A stretch of DNA of 64,000 nt from Echinostoma caproni. Lineage: Eukaryota; Platyhelminthes; Trematoda; Plagiorchiida; Echinostomatidae. The DNA is taken from positions 41,065 to 105,064 of the forward strand of contig UZAN01039563.1 in the NCBI GenBank assembly GCA_900618425.1, in the 5' to 3' direction. The position numbers and the translations under genes were made by a program. Numbering within the stretch: position 1 is the stretch's first letter; every line of letters starts with the position of its first letter. The notes beneath the pieces are model-generated. The model saw only the letters and a program-made list of their open reading frames with translations. It was not told the DNA's origin and did not search any database. Of this stretch, positions 24,301-37,100 are shown in pieces.

Positions 24301-27300
24301 TTTCGGTTAATCGAACTGAAAGCCGGTAAGTAATTGATTTGTTTCCATTTCATATACAATACCTTGTTTTATCTGAGAATCGGCAGCATCTGCTGCTTCG
24401 GGAATAAAGCACTTTGGATATGCGTTGATTCCATAATTTGATTTCTTATTATTTTCTAAAATACCCGCGAAATGCGATTAAATAGAAAATGGGCGTGCAC
24501 TAAACGGGATTACCTAAGAAACAAATGAATGAGTTGGTCATTATTTACCGAAATTGACTGAAGGAACAAAATCATCCACGTGACTGCAGTCTAATTAAAC
24601 CGTTCAGACATGGCGCGTTTCCAGTGGGCTATGGCGTGTTTGAACATAACTTCAGAGCTACGACGCCCGGTCCGTTGTACATATCATATTTTCCGTGATT
24701 CGTATCCCGGTCATGCTCAATTATAAGGATAATTAACTTTTAAAATGTTTTCAGGCTTTGAAATTAGGTAGGCACATACATTCAGCACCTTTGTTCCTAG
24801 TTTCATCTGGAAGCAGTCACGTTTGTGAACACCCGGAACTCTTTCACAACAAGCTTTTGGATAATAACTGAGAAATTAGGCTTAAATTTCGGGTTATCAG
24901 TTTTACTCATACACCAGTCAGACTTGCTGTTAGAATGGGGAGAATTTATAAAAACCCATGGATCACGAATAATTTCTAAATAAAGCAAAAAGCAGGATAC
25001 AAAGACAATTTACCGTTCAAATCTCCAGTGGGTAGTTCTATTTTGAATGATTCTAAGTAAGTTTTTGCTTGTCAAAACCCCAGATAGACTTAGGTTTGCT
25101 CTTAACATCATAATCTCACTCGAACTATTTAAGTATGCAAACCATGACTACCGTGAGCATGGGTTAGCTCTACATATATATGTTTGATTCAATTCCTGTA
25201 TCCATGCGCTCATGATGTTCGTTAAAGACGGTGTACAACAACCTAAACGGCTTTTGCTCTCAACTCCACTATTCGCCGTTCGGTTCCAGAGTGAGGTGGC
25301 AAAACAGTACACCCAATAAACAAGCGACTATCGTACATTTCATTATATGCAAAAAAGTATGTAAAAATAAAAAAGGACCAAAATCTCATGAAAGAAGACT
25401 CGATCTGGAGAACACAGTACTCAGATTCTAGTCGTAACATTACTTACAAAGAGAGATAACGAAATATCGGTCTCCCGTTTGAAAATGGAGTGCTTTACAC
25501 GCATTTCATGCACTGAGAAAATTTCATTTCAAACATATTCGTCGTCAGATCGAGTTTGAAATGCACACGCACATACATGTCTACGCACAATACTGACCTA
25601 ACAGAACATGTTTGGTGACGATACAGAACATGCACTTACCACTAAGCTGACGACCGTGTTGTCTTCGAACCACGTAACGTCATCATCGTTGTTCACCCTG
25701 AAGAGCATAATTTACGTTAGCTAAATGCACTATGATATTCACCATGAACCGAATATCATAAGACGAAGAAGATCTGAACAAAATTTCACTTCAATGCTAT
25801 TTTTCATGTTAATCAAGTATTCAAAATCCAAATAAAATCAATAGCACCAGACATCGCTGACCTCTATTATCATAGCTAAAGATATTTGGTTCCGGTTCAA
25901 ACGTTATTTTATTCTGTATCTCAGATAATTAGGGAATAACTTTGGTCTACAAAACATTTATTCGGAGGATTTTACCATTTCATTGGAATATCATGAGTCA
26001 TGACTACCCACATCGGTTGGGTATGATTCAATTTGATTTAAACTGCGATGATGCAATCGAAAGAAGTTCATTTGAGAAAGAAGCGGGTGTCAATTGAGAA
26101 TTTTACAGCAAGCTTGTCTCTCCGAGAGTTTCCACTCACGAGGCTTCCATTGCAGAACAGAATTAGATTGTTTCCTGTTTGCAGCTCCATTATGAACTTT
26201 TTAATCTGTACTCTTACCTCAACGCAGTTTGTCCTTGTTTCTAGAGCTTGACTAAGAAAGAGACACACATGAAGTTTTTCAGCGAAATTTCTAGGGCTAT
26301 CTTGAACTGACGCTGAGTCTAGCTCAAAAATTGATCTCTAACGCGTACTCACAAAACCGCATTTGACCTGCAGAGGAAAGTTTTGAACAATAGTATTCTT
26401 GAAGAATTTATAGGAAACGGTGGTGTGATAACCACCTACAGAATGTACATTGTGTTGGGAGTGAGAAAAATCCATGACGGTCTTTAAACAAAGCGCTTCA
26501 CGGAAGCGCTTTGGAAGGGTCACATAAATGGATTGTTTAAATGGAAGGTCTGTTGCACACGTATTATCGAGGGCCGACGGTGAAATATCGCGATGTCCTG
26601 TTTAACTAGACAAACCGAAATCAAAGCAAAATTTGTAAAATCAGGTCAGTGAAATGTGACTAACCACCAATGGAAACGGCTGTCATGTAATCAAACGTGA
26701 TGAAATCTATCATTGTGAATCTGAATAACCCGCTGGTGCAAACTGCCAGAAAAACTCCTAATATAACAAACCACTAGAGGTTTACAGTCGAAATTTACGC
26801 CGAGGTAGTTCCGAGGAAAAGGACTGCTCCCGTGAATTTTTTCAAAGGAAGTTTTGAACTTGGACCATATGAGGTTACCAATTATCTGGAACAGTTGGTT
26901 ACCTTAACCGTTAGAGTGTAAGTTTCATGAAATTAGATTTTATGAAGAAATTCAGCATTAGATTCGTAGATTCATCAAAAGTGAATAGCTTGCTACAAAA
27001 TCTCAGCAATTGCCATATACCTTCAACCGTGTATGTGTATATGTTTTTGACCGAAAAATCGGGGGGAATCAGGTATTACTTATAGTAACAATGTCTGTAA
27101 GTCCCGGAAAGTCAGACATGCTTAGTTCAGTTTGACAGCAACATCATACAATCCTTCATAAATAAGTACCAAACCAGTTGACAACAAAAACCACTTATTA
27201 TTGTTATTATCATCATTATCAGAGTATTTAAACTAAATATTTTTCAATGAAGGCATTTTTATCCATGTGAAATAGACATGAGTCCGACAAAACTAAAAAC

Positions 27301-29685
27301 CGGCTGGATCACGTATATTCTATTGAATCAAGAACCACTATGAATGATTGAGTTGCTCGAATCAAAATCAGACCCATTGAGTCAGTATTGTGTGCCCCAA
27401 CGATTTTGTCTTCCTTCGTTGTTTGATTTTTTATATCACTTGTGGTGCCCACCGTTGATACTTTATAGAAAGGATGCAATTCCGCTGTCCGAGTAGTATC
27501 ATCCAAAACCGAATTTCTCTCTACGGTTTTGTGATGAGATTCAATGGACGAATGCATGTTGAAACGTTTTTAGTGTTTACCAAATGTTCAATCGATTTTC
27601 ATGTGACTTATTTGTTGTTGATTAAACCAAGCGCCTAATTGATCACACCAAAGAGGCGTCTGACATACAGTTCGTCTTGTGTTGTGCCCCAACTTCGCTC
27701 AATGAGCCCAAAACTGCTTCCCCGGGCATAAAACAATGCCCTCGAAGAGGGAACCAAACACGTTTCAACATGGGCAAAAGCGATCAGTCTGGCAGAGAGG
27801 ACGATTGATTCCCTTGTCACGTCTACCCACACATCGGATTCACATGAAACAATGCGTTTGTTGGATGATAAAAGCTGAACAGTCCTACACAAACATATGG
27901 TGTAGGCGTGTTACCTCCTCCAATGAAAATTATGCGGACTGGTGAATTTATAATTTGAACTTGTGGACTTATAAAAATTAGAAAACGAAATTCATCATGA
28001 TACAAAGTTGATGAATGTAATCCTTCTGACCTTGTTATAGCACTTTAAAAGGCCTTAAATAGCAGTTTTTCAAAACCTGGTTGCTCAGTGCATATATTTA
28101 TATAATGTGGTTATGTTTAACCTAGAAGGTGCAATTCACAGGAGTAATCTATTGAAAAACATATCTTGCAAGGAGATTTTGGTCACTCGTTTATTCAACA
28201 TGTAAGATTGATCTCATTGAACGATCAGGGTTTGATCAATTTCGTGAACTAGCGGGCTGGGCGGAAAGTTGCCAAAAGAGTAGTGTGCAAACGCTAGAAT
28301 GGATGATACGCGAAACAGGTTGATGACAAGATGAAAGGGAAGGAATATGACCCCAGTCCAAAATACTTCGGTAGCATAGATTGCGATTCCACCATCTTGG
28401 TACTTGCCTCTTCGATTTAAACAAATATCCTTCAGAAGTGGGAACGCACAGTTGAACTTTACGGCAATTTTCCCCCATGGAAATGAAAGTTCATGGGAAC
28501 TTGATGGTACCCTTTCTGTTGACTGATCACAAGCTTGGTGCAAATAAAACGAGTTTTGTTATCAATGAGTCTAATGACAATACCTCGAAATGCAGTTTTA
28601 CAGTACAATATACCTTTGCGGGAAAGTTGGTAGCTTCAATGTTCACTGGTGATATGGCTCTATCACGATACGTGTCACGTGAGTTGGTATTTCACGTTTT
28701 CACAAATATTCTCATTTATTATACTGAAGCATTTAGTTTTCTTACAACTAAGCATTTATTCACGATATCCACTACGGTTTTACTGGGGTATGGAATACAG
28801 GGGGTTATCAATCCAATCACAGACATGAGTCAGTCGAGCACATGACATCTCTAGTTCGACGCCATTTTGGGGAAAAATGCAATTCACGTCTCCTGTGTGA
28901 AGTCGCGGTAACTTATGGACCAAAACAAATGATAAGGCAGATTTTAGTCAATGTAATTAGATACAAGTTCAGAAAGCCTGTGGTCAGGCACATCACTTAC
29001 TTATTCTATTATTTTGAATAACATCAAACTTAACACCAAAAACATTTGAAAGCAATCAACTTACCTGTTAAGTCGTGATAGAAATCTGCAACTATAAAAG
29101 AGATATTACTTACTAAATTCTATTGTATGGCTTCACAGGTAATGCACAGTATAATTTTGGCCCCAATGTCCTGTTAGTCCATGGGTGTCGCCCATGTATT
29201 CTAAAACTGCGCAATACTGATTATGTTTAGTGATGATCGAGATGTGGCCATTGTTCTGAAGAGCTTTCCGAGGATTGACATCAAACTGAGCCTGCCATTT
29301 TGCCAAGTCATTATTGAATTTTCTATGTGCACTTATTTATTGGGCTCTGTGGAAGGAAAACGGTTTTTACGAGGTTCGAAAAAATCTGTTTGTAACTGTT
29401 TATGCCTCCAAAATAAGAAGTGTCTATCTTCTGAACTTCTAAACTTTAGGGACGCATTGCACGCCATTGCGATTAGCCACCTTTTACTACTCACAATTGT
29501 TAGTTTACCCTTGTTATAGAACTGAAGTAGTTATCACCAAGGTCCTGATATCAGTTCGCCGAGTAACTAGCAAAAAACAACGTCCGATAGCCATTGAAAA
29601 GTATGGTTACCTCATCGTGTACATGAGGTGTGAGCTTAAAAGCTACAATTCACTAGACAGCTGTATCAATCTGATTTGATTTCAT
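21310..29685. other. Long stretch without recognisable genes
   Basis: More than 8 kb of AT-rich sequence. The longest frames are 122 codons (28,477-28,845 plus) and 115 codons (22,881-23,228 minus), with no motif and lengths expected by chance. A short imperfect direct duplication (TCATTTCRAATTG) occurs near 23,365-23,400. A CATCATCATCATTATCAAG run near 22,170 resembles those at 9,670 and 11,762. Confidence 0.5.
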
Positions 29686-29689
29686 CATC

Positions 29690-29765
29690 AGGGCGAATTC
29701 ATCGACCCCTCTGGAGATAGAACACAGGACCTCATGAGTAGAACGCAAGTATGCTATCCTCCGGG
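29690..29765 (-). mobile_element. tRNA-derived SINE, family 2, copy 2 (degraded)
   Basis: On the minus strand this aligns with 20,120-20,185 at about three quarters of positions over 66 bases. The shared parts are the tRNA-like head around TTGCGTTCTAC and GAGGTCC, and the GGTCGATG transition to the body. Both promoter boxes are damaged, so it is an older copy than the one at 20.1 kb. Confidence 0.6.
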
Positions 29766-29769
29766 TCGA

Positions 29770-31425
29770 ACAGACTGTCCTTCTGCTTATTCAAACTTCC
29801 CAAAATATTGCTTAGTAGTTTGTAAACATTTACATTTATCCGGTGGATTTACGAGTTTTCTCTATGTTTTGCCTAGGATCATTATTATAACATTTAACTA
29901 ACTTATTTAGTTACTTGAAATGTCCTGACTGTTTTTGAATGCTCTGATTCCTGAGACACGGTCAGTGATATAATGCTTTAGGGCTAATGATGAAGAGTGT
30001 ATGCTCACCCAACGAACTCTGTGTCAAATTGTGGCACGGGCTGCTCATTTGAACTTCTGTTCACGCGTATCCTACCTAAAAAATGAAAATTTTTTCTCCT
30101 CCCACTTGCATCAAATTTCGCCATTTTCAAGATAGTTATTTTCAGTGATAACTTTCGTTCGCTATTTTCCATCAGGTTCAAACCAATCTCACATTGTACC
30201 AGTTCAATAATCTACGAGATTTCATCTCCAAAATGTATACAGCCTAACTTGTCTTGTGTTATCCGCATTGGAACCAATAATCGCAGAAATAACACTGACT
30301 CTTCCATAAAGCACCTTGAAATGCACTTTGATTACTATCGCTGCTGAGAAATCTTTGATATAAGTTATTATACAAACATTTCGTTACTTTTCCGATTGAT
30401 CTGCTCTGGTTCATGGATGACATTTCGTGAGTAGTCCTTTCAGCGGAAACTGTTCGAAAAGGGTACATTGATAGCATGCCCAATTTTTGACAGTATTATC
30501 GTGAATATCTTGATAACTATTTCTCGGAAAATCGCACACACGCCCTCTGAAAACTCCGTATATTTCACCGGTTGATTCAAAAGTATCTAACGCAGAGAGG
30601 AAAATCATTTGCTTCATTGATGCATCACAGGGAGTGTATGGTCAATCAGTGGTTTGTATTAAATGCTTCCGACTGACCTTAAGTGCACCAGCGAGAGGTA
30701 GCCATTTGCGTATTGATTAAGCCAACTCCAATTGCACTGCGGTCATAAAATTAGCGGTAAATGAAATATGATCTATTCGATTTGGTTACATACACTGATT
30801 ACACAGCCAGCGACTGTTATCACTGAGTGCCACGTTGGAATCGTCATCCGTTCTCACGACTGACAAACTACTGTGCACAACCTTTGCACACGTTAGGCTG
30901 TATATGAATTCATTTGTGCATTTTGTGGAATGTAGGTTTCACAATCATAATCTCGTTTGAAATTTTCCACGACTTTCAACTTCTAACGACCGAAAAATTC
31001 CGACACTATTAACTATTAACATTGCTCAGAGCGCTGACTGTAGATATGATGATGGTTTAGTTGATTCTTATTAGGTAACCTTGTGTGCAATGAACGTTTC
31101 AGGATCACGTGGAGGCTGTGTCATTTTGGCCTATTCAGAAAATGGGATGGCTTAAATGTGAGCTTTAATCATTGCATTGTGTACATTAGAATTCATTTAA
31201 GGTGGGACAGATTATTCAAACAATTGAGGTAGTGCTTTTCCGAGTAAATTGAAAAGGATATTCGGCTTTAAAAAACTTTGGAAACAATTTACCCTGAGCA
31301 GACTCCAGACATTAGAATAACAACGATCTTTTACGTTGTTTTCATTAAATGTGCGATTGCACAAACAGCACGTAAGAAGAAAATTGTTTGAAGGCTATTC
31401 GGAGCAACATTTGGATAGATTGAAA
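29770..31425. other. No recognisable gene
   Basis: AT-rich, with only short frames on both strands (for example 30,259-30,483 and 30,411-30,617 minus, overlapping each other). Nothing recognised. Confidence 0.5.
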
Positions 31426-31435
31426 TGGAAACTTA

Positions 31436-31530
31436 TGGTAGTGGTGGTGGGATTCGAACTTTTATCTTACTGGTCGGTTGTTTGGCAACCTGAATCAACA
31501 TACCACCGACGCATAGACGCTGCACAGCCT
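31436..31530 (-). mobile_element. Possible tRNA-like SINE relic
   Basis: On the minus strand a B-box-like AGTTCGAATCCC is followed by ACCACCACTACC, which could pair with an upstream GGTGGTA to form an acceptor-like stem. No convincing A box or T-stem is present. It could be a decayed SINE head or a chance match. Confidence 0.35.
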
Positions 31531-32344
31531 TAACTGTGGCTTTTGGACACCACCTAAGATTGTAACTCGGTTCATATAGAACTGCCGAACTAAGTGATGC
31601 ACATTGGACAAACGATGCCCGAGTATCAATCCAAGTGGATTCTGTATGTATGCCTAATGATTCCCAAAGAGAACAAAACAGTTAGACAGTGATAATTCTA
31701 CAGCTTTCATCGGTGCCTAACACATTTAATGGATGTGAGACATCCACATCGGATAACTTGAATAAACTTTTGGGACTGGTTCAGCTAAACTAATTCAACC
31801 AGAATATCGAATGAGCTTGTGTAGACATGTGTTATAAAAAGCGATCAAACACGATTGAGAAAAGCAAATTTCAAGCGTCTTCCTTTTTCACACATCCACT
31901 TGATCTGTCGAAAACCATCCTTTCAGACATGAGGGATAATAAATCACAGTGAATAAGCTAAGTAAAGGAGAAAAGCTTCTATCAATTGACATGTAAGTTT
32001 TGAAAACAAAAGTGAAACATGAGCACATAAATGGCAATTAATCATTGGAACTTTTAGTGGTAGAAACAGCATGAATTGATTCAGACTACCTCATTTTTCG
32101 CACATAACACGAATCAACGAGCATAGAAGTGCCCAGAGGATGTCAAACAATGGCCAACGATCGCGGGATTTACAAGCGTTTTATCATTCTCACTCCTGAA
32201 CTGATTCATACAAGCTTACTATATCATTGTAAGCAAAGACGCCAGTCATGCCTGAGTTCGATTCTCACCGAGGATATTGACCTTTTGGTAACTCAATACA
32301 AGTCGACCGTCTTCTTTGATCTGCCAAACTGCTAAAATAGTTGA

Positions 32345-32420
32345 ACAATTCCCAAAATGCTCAAGGATTAGGATACTCACTCTCCATTGTACCAATCGGG
32401 GTTCGTTTCCAGGTACACAG
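32345..32420 (+). mobile_element. Possible tRNA-like SINE relic
   Basis: On the plus strand GCTCAAGGATTAGGA resembles a tRNA D-arm, and about 38 bases later GGGGTTCGTTTCC resembles a B box with one mismatch. A second B-box-like GAGTTCGATTCTC lies at about 32,254. Stems do not fold well. These are probably remains of one or two SINE heads. Confidence 0.35.
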
Positions 32421-32819
32421 AGATTCGGAGTGCACGGTGCTGGAAACCCCTAGCGTATAGGAACAAATGTAGACTACTCTTTATTGACCGAGGAAAGATT
32501 CAAATAGAAAATTGAGTGATACGTCTAATTTGAGAAACAATTTTCTTATAGCATGTTTATATATGCTTTACGTTCTGTCCAAGAAAATGCGCTTATTTTA
32601 TCATTAAAACAGAACAGGTACTGCGTAGATGCAAACAACTCCGAATGATTGTTACACTGTTTCAATATACCTTTTGCTACTCATTAGTTTCTTCATTTTT
32701 CATGCCCACCTTTCCCAAATGCACGCATGCTCCAGGGACACAACATAAACAATGTCTACTTCTGGTCACGTGATTTAGAGGATCTTCAAAGACTAACTAT
32801 TTTGAATACTATTTCTCTC

Positions 32820-34151
32820 CCTATCGGTTTCACTCATACCAATCCCCAAAGCATCCAAATCTTTTATCCTCTCCAAACGTTTTCGTCCCAGAGCATGAAC
32901 ATCCTCAGCTCTTAAATTGACTGAAAAGGCCATCCTCGAACGACTTCTGCAGTCTATAAACATTCCCAGTAATCCGTTACAGTTTTCCAACAAGCCTAAT
33001 AGATTCACCTTGGACGCAGTCTCCACCCTCACTCACTTCATCACTAAATCGTTAAACAGCTCTGTGAAGTCTATTCGGTGTTTTTTTGGGCTACTATTCT
33101 GCATTTGATTCCATTCCTCGATCTAAGTTGTTACAAAAACTGGAATCGGTTGAATGCCCCCAAGCAGTTATTAGCTCGGCTATCCAACTATTTTATCGAT
33201 AGGGTTCAAACCGTTGGATTGGGGAAGGCCACATCGAAACCTTTGGTCAACAACTACGGGGTCCTTAAAGGAGCTGTGCTATCCCCATACTTATTTTCCA
33301 CTTATATTTCTTGATATTCCCTGTGTTTCTCCAGCGCGAGTTTTGAACTATGCAGATGATGACGTATTGTTCAGACCCATTTCTTTCTACTCTGATGCAA
33401 GCTCTTTCTCCAATAATCTTGATCAAATTCAATCATTCTCCTCCTCATCGGGGCTGACCTTGTACCCCAGTAAATGTGTTGAGTGTTTATATAGTTTTGC
33501 TCGATCCCCATATCCGATAGACCTTACAGTGGTTAGTACCAACCCTTTATCCATAGATAGCAATCTTCATTAGTCAACCCACATCCACAACTGCATCGGT
33601 AAACTGGACGCCTTTCATTTCAAATACGAAAGCTCAGACAGATTCATGCATTTCAGTCAGTTATTTCTACTTTTGTTTATAAGTGTGCTTTTCCCATCTG
33701 ACTGTTTCCCAGTAATTTTCTTGGTTTACTCAAATGGGATTTGAAAGTCCTACGCCGCGGTCTAACCCTTATTAGTCTTGTCTCTTGTATTCCTGTGAAT
33801 GAATTAGCTGTAAAGCTTTCCTGTATGAAATTTGCTGAGAGGATTCCCACAGGTCCTGACCACCCATTGCATGCAGAACTGACACTTTGTCATTCCCATC
33901 ATTCAACACGCTCTCAATTCCGCCAAATTTCATCTCGAATTAATGCATACCGCAATTCACCCATGCCGTATCTTGCTCGTCTACTCACAAACAAAGAGCG
34001 AACAATAAGTGAACTTTGTCTTAACCTTGGATCATGAATGTCCTCATGCCCGTTGATTATGTACATTGTGACGGTTAGCGTGTATGATTTTTTAACGAAA
34101 TTGAGCTCCAGTGCTTGCAAAAGTTATACACAATGCACAATACAATACAAT
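32820..34151 (+). mobile_element. 5'-truncated LINE with nearly full RT and short-repeat tail
   Basis: CR1-like non-LTR retrotransposon relic. Starting near 32,830 the RT fingers read IPIPKASKSF, then EKAILERLLQSIN, NRFTLDAVSTLTHFI, and motif A FLGYYSAFDSIPR around 33,083-33,120. Motif B is GVLKGAVLSPYLF (about 33,260), motif C NYADD (YADD at 33,349-33,360), and motif D SSSSGLTLYPSKC. After a disrupted thumb, the C-terminal part KVLRRGLTLISLVS...PMPYLARLLTNKERTISEL runs to a stop at about 34,037. About 100 bp later the element ends in ACAAT units. Defects: the first catalytic Asp of motif A is Gly; a frameshift lies in a run of seven T (33,081-33,087); there are stops in the fingers and thumb. 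No endonuclease is visible upstream. Confidence 0.9.
34137..34151 (+). repeat. ACAAT tail of LINE
   Basis: Three ACAAT units, preceded by a near unit, end the LINE relic at its left. They are a different unit from the TTGAC tail at 16.6 kb, which suggests two distinct subfamilies. Confidence 0.75.
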
Positions 34152-34154
34152 ACC

Positions 34155-37100
34155 CGTCCGTCCACGAGGCCCAGTGACGGTGATTGAACAAGGTGGCAGA
34201 CTGGATACCACATCATGGTTGTGTCGGCGTATGTATGTGTGCATTCATGTGTACGCATCACAGCAAGAATAAATTTATCTATGTGCGTTTGCAAGTTCCT
34301 TGTGCGTAGGCAACACATCTCTAATTTATTTCGGCTTGACCTTTCCTGGAATTTCTTTATCATCAACATTTTGTGGGAATCTCAACGGAAGGAATGGCCT
34401 AAAAATTACCACACGGGACGTAACATTTTTCCGACCATAAGAAGGAGTCAAGTACATGTGCGCGTTGATTTCACCGACCCTCTGCATTTGCACTTTTGAA
34501 TGAAAATATGACACTTTCATACACTTCTTTTTTCTGCCATAATTGTGTACAAAAATGAGCACGCCAAATTAGAAGCTTATACATTTGAACGATACACACA
34601 TGGCTAATACCAACTAGATTTCTTAGTTCCTTCATTTTTCTATCTTGTTCGATGTTATACCTACGCAACCGGTGAGAGTTTACGAAAGGAATTCCTCTAG
34701 CAGTGTTTCTCTTCCGACTTGCCTGTTCAAACTCCAGATGTCTCGTCTGATGGCTATTCGTACATCATACTTCATCGGACATGGGTTTCTGCGGTTTGAA
34801 CACTTAAAGGTCTCGTTTGATTTGACTTGATTCATTAAAAAGAAGGTAAAAGTTAGTAAAACGCTTTGCGGTGAGGGAAAGTGAAGCTGGGCGTCTTGTC
34901 ACACAAATCAACCAGGTAGATCAACTACGGATAACTTACAGGCATAATGAAGTCAGTCGTTATCTATTTGGCCTCTCATGGAAACCGCACTGTGTTCCCA
35001 ATAAGCCATAGGGATGCATTTTAGAATAAAACGCAGACTGCTTGACGTGATTCAATTTACCATTAAAAGATATTTCTGGTTTACTTGCGTTCCATAAGAC
35101 TGGTTTCTAGAGCCCTCATTATTTCCACCAACTGAATGCTCCTGGAGAAACGTAAACCTTGTGAATTCGGTGTCTTTTTTCGATTGCGAGAATGATGCTT
35201 CTAGTTATTTGATCCAATTCATAAAATTATGACCGATGATCAAAATTTAATTGTATTTTTGCAAGATGCACTTTTTTCCTTAATTTAGGTCTCATGACTT
35301 GCCATTCACTTGCTTCAACACCCTAAACTGAACGAGATTCTGACTGAGAGAGGGCATGTCGAGTTACGATCGTGTATCATCTGATCACTTTTCGTCTTTA
35401 ACATGGCTCGAAAACTCAGCCCCAAAGGCGCAAAAGATAGACAACAGTTTCAATCACTTTATGCACACAGTGAATCACCGCGAATAAAGATTATCACTGA
35501 AACCTTCTCAGGTGAAGAATTCATCATTTTTAGGGGCAATCAGTCCGCGTCGCACACAGAAGAAATCGGTTATTTTTTTCATTTTTCTGAACAGTATGCA
35601 ACAGATATACGAAATGCTTCCAATAATGCCGAATGTGCTGATTCAATAGGAACGTTGTCCTGAAGTTAGCAGTGGCTATCTTTATCAGTTCACACTTTCA
35701 AATGGACTTGCAGAGAAACAGATAGATAGATAGATACATAGATCGAGATATGGATTCTTATTATGATCATAATAGTACTTTCGTGTTACATTATGATTAA
35801 TTTTTATAAAACAGGTTATGGACGATCGTCTCGTATATCTCGGAACTTAAGTTTCTTCGCAAAACCGAGGAAACGACGATCTTTTTCCGAAATTTTTTTG
35901 AACCTGAGTAGAACGTAAATGGTCAAATTAATGTAATAAAAGGAGTGATTGTTTTTTATAAACATGTATTCATTCAAATGTGTTCGGCTGTTCTTGGTTG
36001 GCACTAGCAGCGTGATGTGAAGACAATTCCATTACCCAATTTTTCACTTCTAACCTTATTCAATTCTAGGCCCCAGGAGGTGCTAATAAAAGCCAATGAT
36101 TGTGAACTATTCTGCTAGCAAATGTTCATTTAGTTTTTTTTTTAGTATTTGGTTCACCAAAACTTGCTATTTCATTGAAATGGTCCAGATGATTATGATT
36201 AAGCTGTACCCGGAGAAGTTTATTCAACCACATGGCTGATAGTCAATTTCGGGATGGAGCTGTCTGCGGCATATCACTGAATACCGGATGGTTAATATTT
36301 TCGTAAACATAATCGACTGCACGCTAGCTGTCAAAAAGTGCACCTAGGGTGAAATAAAACGTCAAGTGCTTAATAATAAAAACTGGTTGGTACTTGGTAC
36401 TTTCTATAGCATACTGACTTATTCAAAATGAATAGCAAACTTAAAATGCAAATCGTATTTTGACTTGAATTCTGTCTGTTTTCACAATCACGATGTTTTA
36501 AGTTTTTGACAGAATGTCATGAATTTTCCGTGTGTGACCAAGCTCAAACTATGATTGATGTCTCCAATGAAAACGCCCATGCTTTTGTAACACGCCCTTG
36601 GTTATTCTACTGATAAATACATGTTTACTGGTTAAATCAAGGCTCAGCGTTTAGTGAGAGACTTAGAAATTGTTTTGGAAAGCTTTAAATGCTGAACTGG
36701 GAGGAAAATTACAGCTTTTACAAATTAGTAAAACAGTTAATATGATGTACTGCCAAAATCGAATGAGGCATATGCGAACATGTTTCAGGGCAATTTTTAT
36801 TCGATTTATGTGCGTTCCATCGAATGTGTTGATTAGACCAAAATATAGCCGTCATTCGACTTTCACTGTAAACTGCTCCCAATCTGCTTCTTTGCGGGAA
36901 CTACTATCACCGGTCGTCTCGTGGAAGTTTGCTACAAGATGTTGTGTGAAATAGAGTTATTCACTTCTATCCCCATGTGGTCTTTGTATGAATTCGCTTT
37001 TGTTGTCCTGGATCTTTTTCCAGCGAAACTGTTCTGCATAAATGTAAGTATTTTCGCCGCATTTGTTTATACTTTTTTAAATCGTATCTCCCTATTTTTA

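Noticed and set aside
25640..25690. tRNA gene suggested by a TTCGAACC box and a CTTACCACTAAGCTGAC stretch
   Set aside because: The D-arm-like and T-arm-like parts are in the wrong order for either strand.
28477..28845. 122-codon plus-strand frame
   Set aside because: About one frame of this length is expected by chance in 64 kb at this base composition by a rough calculation. There is no motif, no repeat and no splice context.
35403..35663. First exon of a basic protein (MARKLSPKG...)
   Set aside because: The length is within chance, there is no splice donor at its end (it runs to a stop), and no family is recognised.
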